A stretch of DNA of 34,555 nucleotides from Actinomycetes bacterium. Its GTDB lineage: Bacteria > Actinomycetota > Thermoleophilia > Gaiellales > Gaiellaceae. Positions 30,264 to 34,555 of the stretch are shown piece after piece (position 1 is the first letter of the stretch; the number at the start of each line of letters is the position of its first letter). The stretch covers positions 1-34,555 of the forward strand of contig JANYJX010000033.1 in assembly GCA_025358355.1 (NCBI GenBank). The letters run 5' to 3'. Below the pieces are notes generated by a model. It did no database searches, was not told where the DNA came from, and worked only from the letters and a program-made list of their open reading frames with translations. The position numbers and the translations under genes are program-made.

Positions 30264-31232
30264 ATGACGGCTTTCCCGATCACGCGGTTGCGGCGCATGC
30301 GACGCACTGATGGGCTGCGCTCGCTCGTGCGCGAGACGCGGCTTGACCTCGACCGCTTCGTCATGCCCCTGTTCGCCTGCCCGGGCGAGGGCGTCGTCAA
30401 CACCGTCGGTGGCCTGCCGGGGATCGCCCAGCGCTCTATCGACGAGATCGTGCGCGAGGCGACCGAGTTGAAGGCGCTCGGCGTCGCCGCGGTGCTCCTG
30501 TTCGGCATCCCAGAGGAGAAGGACGAGGAAGGCTCGGGCGCCTGGGACGACGACGGGATCGTGCAGCGCGCCCTCAGAGCGCTCAAAGCCGAAGTCCCGG
30601 GATTGACCTTGCTTACCGATGTCTGCCTCTGCGAGTACACGAGCCACGGCCACTGTGGCGTGCTGCGCCCTACCGACGGCGGGGGCGAGGTCGTCAACGA
30701 CGAGACACTCGACCTGCTCGTGCGCACTGCGGTCTCGCACGTCGAGGCCGGCGCCGATGCAGTGGCGCCGAGCGACATGATGGACGGGCGCGTCGGCGCG
30801 ATCCGCGCGGCGCTGCCCGAGACGCCGATCGTCGCCTACTCCGCCAAGTACGCCTCGGCCTTCTACGGGCCGTTTCGCGAGGTCGCCGAGTCGACTCCCT
30901 CGGAGGGCGACCGACGCGGCTACCAGATGGATCCGGCAAATGTCCGCGAGGCGCTCCGCGAGTGCGAGCTCGATCTCGAGGAAGGCGCCGACGTCGTGAT
31001 GGTCAAGCCGGCGCTTCCGTATCTCGACGTGATCCGCGCGGTGCGCGAGCGCTTCGACTGCCCGGTGTGGGCCTACAACGTCTCGGGCGAGTACGCGATG
31101 GTGAAGGCCGCCGCGGCTGCCGGGCACCTTGACGAGCGCGCCGCCGCGCTCGAGTCGCTGACCGCGATCCGCCGCGCGGGAGCCGACGTCGTCGTTTCGT
31201 ACTGGACGAAGGAGCTCGCTGCGTGGCTCTAG
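30264..31232 (+). CDS. hemB: Delta-aminolevulinic acid dehydratase (porphobilinogen synthase)
   Basis: Condenses two 5-aminolevulinate molecules to porphobilinogen in tetrapyrrole synthesis. The 322-residue protein has the opening TRLRRMRRTDGLRSLVRET, the zinc-type cysteines in TDVCLCEYTSHGHCG (about 116-130), the first active-site Lys in AYSAKYASAFYGPFR (about 195) and the Schiff-base Lys in VMVKPALPYLDVI (about 248). YNVSGEYAMVKAAA completes the signature. The three-cysteine loop indicates a zinc-dependent rather than magnesium-only enzyme. The stop lies 10 bp inside hemL. Confidence 0.96.
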   Translation: MTAFPITRLRRMRRTDGLRSLVRETRLDLDRFVMPLFACPGEGVVNTVGGLPGIAQRSIDEIVREATELKALGVAAVLLFGIPEEKDEEGSGAWDDDGIVQRALRALKAEVPGLTLLTDVCLCEYTSHGHCGVLRPTDGGGEVVNDETLDLLVRTAVSHVEAGADAVAPSDMMDGRVGAIRAALPETPIVAYSAKYASAFYGPFREVAESTPSEGDRRGYQMDPANVREALRECELDLEEGADVVMVKPALPYLDVIRAVRERFDCPVWAYNVSGEYAMVKAAAAAGHLDERAAALESLTAIRRAGADVVVSYWTKELAAWL

Positions 31233-32491
31233 CGCAACAGTCGGCGCTCTGGCGACGAGCGACCAGCCTGATCCCTGGCGGTGTCAACTCGCCGGTGCGC
31301 GCGATGCGCTCGGTCGGTCTCGACGAGCCGATCTTCATGCGGTCGGGCGACGGCGCGTGGATCGAGGACGTGAGCGGCAATCGCTACGTCGACTGGGTCA
31401 TGTCCTGGGGGCCGCTGATCTTCGGCCATGCCGACCCGGAGACACTCGCCGCCGTCGCGGACGCGCTGCAACGAGGAACGACCTTCGGCGCGCCGACGGA
31501 GGCCGAGGTCGACTTGGCGGCAGAGATCGTCGACGCGGTGCCGTCGGTGGAGATGGTGCGGCTCGTGTCGTCCGGCACCGAGGCGGCGATGAGTGCGATC
31601 CGCCTCGCGCGGGCCTTCACCCGGCGCGACCGCGTGATCAAGTTCGACGGCTGCTACCACGGCCATAGCGACGCCCTGCTCGCGCGCGCGGGCTCGGGCC
31701 TCGCAACGCTCGGCATCCCGGGCACGCCGGGCGTGCCGACGGGCGCGGCGGGCGACACGATCGTCTGCGGCTACAACGACATCGACGGCGTGGCGGCGGC
31801 GGTCGCGCGCTACGGCGAGGGACTGGCGGCGATCGTGGTCGAGCCGGTAGCGGGGAACATGGGCGTCGTCCCGCCCGAGCCCGGCTTCCTCGATGTGTTG
31901 CGCACGCTGTGCGACGCGTCGGGCGCGCTGCTCGTTTTCGACGAGGTGATCACCGGTTTCCGGGTCGCGCGTGGTGGCGCGCAGGAGCTCTACGGCGTGC
32001 TGCCCGATCTCACGATTCTCGGCAAGATCGTCGGTGGTGGGCTGCCGCTGGCTGCCTTCGGCGGGCGCGCCGACGTGATGGAGCGGCTCGCGCCGGCGGG
32101 CGACGTCTACCAGGCGGGGACGCTCTCCGGGAACCCGCTCGCGACAGCGGCGGGCTTGTCGGTGTTGCGCCGGCTGCGCGATCCGGCCGTCTACGCAGCG
32201 CTCGAGGCAAAGGCCGTGCGGCTTGAGGCGGGGCTCGCCGAGTTCGGCCATGTCCAGCGCGTCGGCGCGATGCTGACGATGTTCTGCCGCGAGCTGGACG
32301 ATCCGGTGCGCGACTTCGAGGGCGCCTCGGCTTGCGACACAGATCGCTACGGCGTGCTCTTCCGCGGCCTGCTCGAGCGTGGCGTCTACGTCGCGCCGTC
32401 GCAGTTCGAGTGCCTGTTTGTCTCGCTCGCCCATGGCGACGAGGAGATCGACCGTACGGTGAGCGCAGTTGGCGACGTCCTCGGCAACTGA
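31223..32491 (+). CDS. hemL: Glutamate-1-semialdehyde 2,1-aminomutase
   Basis: PLP enzyme converting glutamate-1-semialdehyde to 5-aminolevulinate, the substrate of HemB. The 422-residue protein shows LIPGGVNSPVRAMRSVG at the N-terminus, LVSSGTEAAMSAIRLARAFT (PLP phosphate site), FDGCYHGHSDALL, VFDEVITGFRVA (Asp for the pyridine nitrogen) and the PLP Lys near 268 in ILGKIVGGGLPLAAFGG. GTG 31223 overlaps hemB by 10 bp, so translation is coupled. Its presence implies the C5 route from glutamyl-tRNA. Confidence 0.96.
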   Translation: MALAQQSALWRRATSLIPGGVNSPVRAMRSVGLDEPIFMRSGDGAWIEDVSGNRYVDWVMSWGPLIFGHADPETLAAVADALQRGTTFGAPTEAEVDLAAEIVDAVPSVEMVRLVSSGTEAAMSAIRLARAFTRRDRVIKFDGCYHGHSDALLARAGSGLATLGIPGTPGVPTGAAGDTIVCGYNDIDGVAAAVARYGEGLAAIVVEPVAGNMGVVPPEPGFLDVLRTLCDASGALLVFDEVITGFRVARGGAQELYGVLPDLTILGKIVGGGLPLAAFGGRADVMERLAPAGDVYQAGTLSGNPLATAAGLSVLRRLRDPAVYAALEAKAVRLEAGLAEFGHVQRVGAMLTMFCRELDDPVRDFEGASACDTDRYGVLFRGLLERGVYVAPSQFECLFVSLAHGDEEIDRTVSAVGDVLGN

Positions 32492-33008
32492 CCTCTGGGA
32501 CGACCTCGTCGGCGAGGCCGCCGCCGAGAGCCCGCTGTGGGCCGAGTCGGCGCTGCCCGCCGCCGACCAGCGCCGCGACGCGGTGTTCTCTGGGCTGTGC
32601 GAGCCGAGGTTCGCGCTCGGTGTGGAGACGATCTACGAGGGCTACCTGCTGCATTTCGGGCGGCCGCGGCTGTTCGCGCCGGCCGATGCCGACACGGCGC
32701 TGCTGCTCGGCGACTACCTCTATGCGCACGGCCTTGTCCGCATCGCGGCGACCGGATCGGTGGACGCGGTCAACGATCTCGCGGAGCTGATCTCGCTGTG
32801 CGCGCAGGCTCAGGCAGACCAGACAGATGGAGATTGGGCGGTGTGGGCAGCGACCGCATCGGCGCTTGGCGGCGGCGTGCTGAGCAGCCCGCGAGCAAGT
32901 CTGCGCGAGCGCGGCGACGCCTCGGCGCTCGAACGCGCAGCGCGTGCTGCAGCCGGGGACGAGGCGGTCGAGCGAGCACGTGTCGCGCACGACCTGCACG
33001 TCGGGTAA
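32469..33008 (+). CDS. Unknown protein following hemL
   Basis: A 179-residue soluble helical protein. The central stretch FAPADADTALLLGDYLYAHGLVRIAATGSVDAV recalls the middle helices of isoprenoid synthase-like proteins, but the DDxxD metal motifs of true prenyl transferases are not present, so the match is weak. Start TTG 32469 overlaps hemL by 23 bp; no later start fits better. Coupling suggests expression with the tetrapyrrole genes. A role in quinone or heme side-chain metabolism is only a guess. Confidence 0.6.
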   Translation: MATSSATDLWDDLVGEAAAESPLWAESALPAADQRRDAVFSGLCEPRFALGVETIYEGYLLHFGRPRLFAPADADTALLLGDYLYAHGLVRIAATGSVDAVNDLAELISLCAQAQADQTDGDWAVWAATASALGGGVLSSPRASLRERGDASALERAARAAAGDEAVERARVAHDLHVG

Positions 33009-33011
33009 AGT
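33006..33011 (+). promoter_or_regulatory. Candidate -10 box overlapping a stop codon
   Basis: TAAAGT begins on the TAA stop of the preceding gene and ends 6 nt before GTG 33018. It fits the leaderless pattern seen for other genes in the window. Confidence 0.35.
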
Positions 33012-33017
33012 CGCGCC

Positions 33018-33182
33018 GTGGTCGCTGTCCTTTCGCTCCTCGCGGATGCCGCCTCGGAAGGCCGGAGCGTCGTGCTTTCGATGCTGGTCGTGGGTCTCGT
33101 CTTCATCGCCGTGATCGTGCTGGGCGAGCTAACCCATCGGCTGGGCCACAAACGCAAGTCCGCCAAGAAGCGCCCGCTCTAG
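33018..33182 (+). CDS. 54-residue single-helix membrane protein
   Basis: A short frame from GTG 33018 to TAG 33180-33182: a mixed N-terminus (LSLLADAASEGRS), one transmembrane helix VVLSMLVVGLVFIAVIVLG, then a basic tail with HRLGHKRKSAKKRPL, giving an expected inside-facing C-terminus. It is 9 nt after the preceding stop. Its hydrophobic core, positive-inside tail and -10-like TAAAGT support a real small gene. No function recognised. Confidence 0.5.
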   Translation: MVAVLSLLADAASEGRSVVLSMLVVGLVFIAVIVLGELTHRLGHKRKSAKKRPL

Positions 33183-33221
33183 CACCAAGCGGGACCACCC
33201 TCGCGCATCCGAGTGTGCGTG

Positions 33222-33227
33222 TATGTT
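33222..33227 (+). promoter_or_regulatory. Candidate -10 box, leaderless integrase gene
   Basis: TATGTT ends 6 nt before GTG 33234; an in-frame TGA at 33231-33233 excludes any earlier start, so the GTG is well fixed. Confidence 0.4.
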
Positions 33228-33233
33228 CCCTGA

Positions 33234-34555
33234 GTGGTTCGGGCTGCTGTGTATGCGCGTATCTCGTCTGACCGGGACGGGGATCACCTGGGCGTCATCA
33301 GGCAGGTGGAGGACTGTGAGCGGCTGATCGGCCGCAAGGGCTGGGAGGTCGCGGAGCGCTATGTCGATGACGACGTGAGCGCCTACAGCGGCAAGGTGCG
33401 GCCTGCTTACCGTCGGATGCTCGATGACGTGCGGGGCGGCTTCTTGGACGCGGTGGTGGTGTGGGATGCGGACAGGTTGCACCGGCAGCCGAAGGAGTTG
33501 GAGGAGTTCTTCGACGTCTGCAAGGCAGCCGATGTGACGAGGTTGGCGTCGGTGTCCGGGGATATTGACTTGTCGACGCACGATGGGCAGTTCCTTGCTC
33601 GTATCCTCGGTGCTGTGGCGAAGAAGGAGAGCGATGACAAGTCCCGCCGGATCAGGCGCAAGCACGAGGAGCTTGCCCACGCCGGCAAGATCGCAGGTGG
33701 CGGCACACGCCCGTACGGGTACGAGGCGGACAAGCGAACGGTGCGGGAATCGGAGGCGATCGTGATCCGAGACTGTGCCCGTCGTGTGCTGGCCGGCGAG
33801 ACGATCCGCTCGATCACCGCCGACCTGATCGAGCGGGCTGTGCCCACGGTGAGCGGTGGCATGTGGAAGACACAGACGCTGCGCACCTTGTTGATGTCGG
33901 GGCGGATCAGCGGTCAGCGGGAGTACCACGGAGAGCTTGTCGCCCCAGCGGAGTGGCCCGCGATCATCAGCCTGGCCGAGACGACCCGTATCCGCGCTTT
34001 GCTGTCTGACCCCGCGCGGCGGACGAACAAGAGCGCCCGCCGCTACCTCCTCGTCCGTTTGTTGCGCTGCGGCGCGTGTGGTGAGACGCTCGTCTCGCGG
34101 CCCCGCACGGGTGGTGACCGACGTTACGTGTGCGCTAAAGGCCCCGGTTTCTCCGGTTGCGGTGGCACCTACGTGATGGCCGACACGCTCGAGCAGTTCG
34201 TTGTGGAGGCGGTCTTGTACCGGTTGGACTCGCCCGAGCTCGCCGCCGCCCTGGCCGGCACACCCCCGGACACGGACGGGCTGGCCTGGCAAGCCGAGGT
34301 CGAGCAGTCCCAGGCCCAGCTTGACGAGCTTGCCGGCCTGTACGGGCGACGGGAGATCGGCCTCTCGGAATGGACAGCAGCCCGGGCGCCGATCGAACAG
34401 CGCGTGACTGAGGCCCGCAAACGCCTCTCCCGACTCAACCGCACCACCGCCCTCAACGGACACGTCGGTAACGGCAGCGGGCTACGCGAGACGTGGGCTG
34501 GTCTGCCACTGACCCGGCAGCACGCGATCGTCGCCGCCGTCCTCGACCACCTCGT
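33234..34555 (+). CDS. Large serine recombinase/integrase (3' end outside window)
   Basis: Site-specific recombinase of the large serine family, used by phages and integrative elements. The 440 visible codons start VRAAVYARISSDRDGD, with catalytic Ser at 11 (YARIS). The resolvase domain continues with VVVWDADRLHRQPKELEEFF and ILGAVAKKESDDKSRRIRRKHEEL, the recombinase domain follows (GTRPYGYEAD, WKTQTLRTLLMSGRISGQREY), and a zinc ribbon CGAC...C...C lies near 279-312. A coiled-coil-like segment (EVEQSQAQLDELAGLYGRREIG) follows. It is open at the window edge. It is a strong marker of an integrated element beginning near here. Confidence 0.93.
   Translation, partial: MVRAAVYARISSDRDGDHLGVIRQVEDCERLIGRKGWEVAERYVDDDVSAYSGKVRPAYRRMLDDVRGGFLDAVVVWDADRLHRQPKELEEFFDVCKAADVTRLASVSGDIDLSTHDGQFLARILGAVAKKESDDKSRRIRRKHEELAHAGKIAGGGTRPYGYEADKRTVRESEAIVIRDCARRVLAGETIRSITADLIERAVPTVSGGMWKTQTLRTLLMSGRISGQREYHGELVAPAEWPAIISLAETTRIRALLSDPARRTNKSARRYLLVRLLRCGACGETLVSRPRTGGDRRYVCAKGPGFSGCGGTYVMADTLEQFVVEAVLYRLDSPELAAALAGTPPDTDGLAWQAEVEQSQAQLDELAGLYGRREIGLSEWTAARAPIEQRVTEARKRLSRLNRTTALNGHVGNGSGLRETWAGLPLTRQHAIVAAVLDHL

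Noticed and set aside
31229..32434. 401-codon minus-strand reading frame
   Set aside because: It is opposite hemL and shows only shadow composition.
10341..33206. Shared 12-mer CACCCTCGCGCA near 10340 and near 33196 as attachment sites
   Set aside because: The match is short, GC-rich and not flanked by further identity; it is likely chance.
33129..34463. 444-codon minus-strand reading frame
   Set aside because: It lies opposite the serine recombinase, whose motifs are unmistakable; the minus frame has no recognisable domain and arises from GC-rich codon bias.
1..34555. CRISPR arrays, tRNA or rRNA genes
   Set aside because: No regularly spaced repeats, cloverleaf sequences or rRNA-like segments were noticed in the gaps, which are nearly all short.

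Overview
The window looks like chromosomal DNA of a high-GC actinobacterium. Codon third positions are strongly G/C, GTG and TTG starts are common, and genes often overlap by 4 bp at GTGA or ATGA. The gene mix (purine-type BMP/ABC transporter, DUF1326, crotonase, proline racemase, YmdB-like phosphoesterase, GT87 pairs) and many apparent leaderless starts suggest a soil Thermoleophilia-type lineage (Gaiellales/Solirubrobacterales). This placement is inference; no rRNA or marker tree is available here. Several genes carry single-base frameshifts, some at homopolymers, so sequencing or assembly errors must be kept in mind.

Layout. 1-10332 is a purine uptake and catabolism cluster on the + strand: the 3' part of adenine deaminase, glycerate kinase, a BMP-family binding protein, a two-domain ABC ATPase, two permeases (the first frameshifted) and the three subunits of a xanthine dehydrogenase-type molybdenum enzyme. 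10441-10722 is a small ABM-fold-like protein. 10735-11977 holds a strong inverted repeat and a frameshifted IS110-family transposase. 11978-13305 (-) encodes two overlapping DMT transporters. 13360-16432 (+) encodes a sugar-phosphate isomerase-like protein, an internally deleted Gfo/Idh oxidoreductase, a crotonase and a proline racemase/hydroxyproline epimerase. 16429-17940 (-) encodes a DUF4389 protein with a duplicated half, a candidate SelW-like selenoprotein with an in-frame TGA, and a histidine-bearing membrane protein. 18103-20754 (+) encodes a lipid kinase, a DUF1326 protein and an orphan E2 acyltransferase. 20757-21799 is decayed DNA with a broken glycosyltransferase and an opposing broken gene. 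21819-26996 (+) encodes a membrane protein, an NPP-type phosphodiesterase, GtrA and two GT87-like membrane glycosyltransferases. 26962-28511 (-) encodes a YmdB-type phosphoesterase and a degenerate LytM-like protein. 28582-33182 (+) encodes an AI-2E family transporter, a membrane protein, HemB, HemL and two unknown proteins. 33234-end is a large serine recombinase cut by the window edge.

How it works together. The first 10 kb can be read as import of purine nucleosides or bases, deamination of adenine to hypoxanthine and oxidation towards urate; glycerate kinase would serve the glyoxylate end of ureide breakdown, though no urate or allantoin genes are visible. GtrA plus GT87 proteins plus the phosphodiesterase suggest envelope glycan or glycolipid work. 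hemB and hemL overlap and supply consecutive-pathway enzymes for tetrapyrrole synthesis.

The most notable item is the 72-residue SelW/Rdx-like gene at 17112-17330 (-). Its redox motif reads C-P-I-(TGA), matching the CxxU form, and a perfect 8-bp hairpin with a G-starting loop lies 25 nt after the TGA, as expected of a bacterial SECIS. Ordinary ORF calling splits or misses it.
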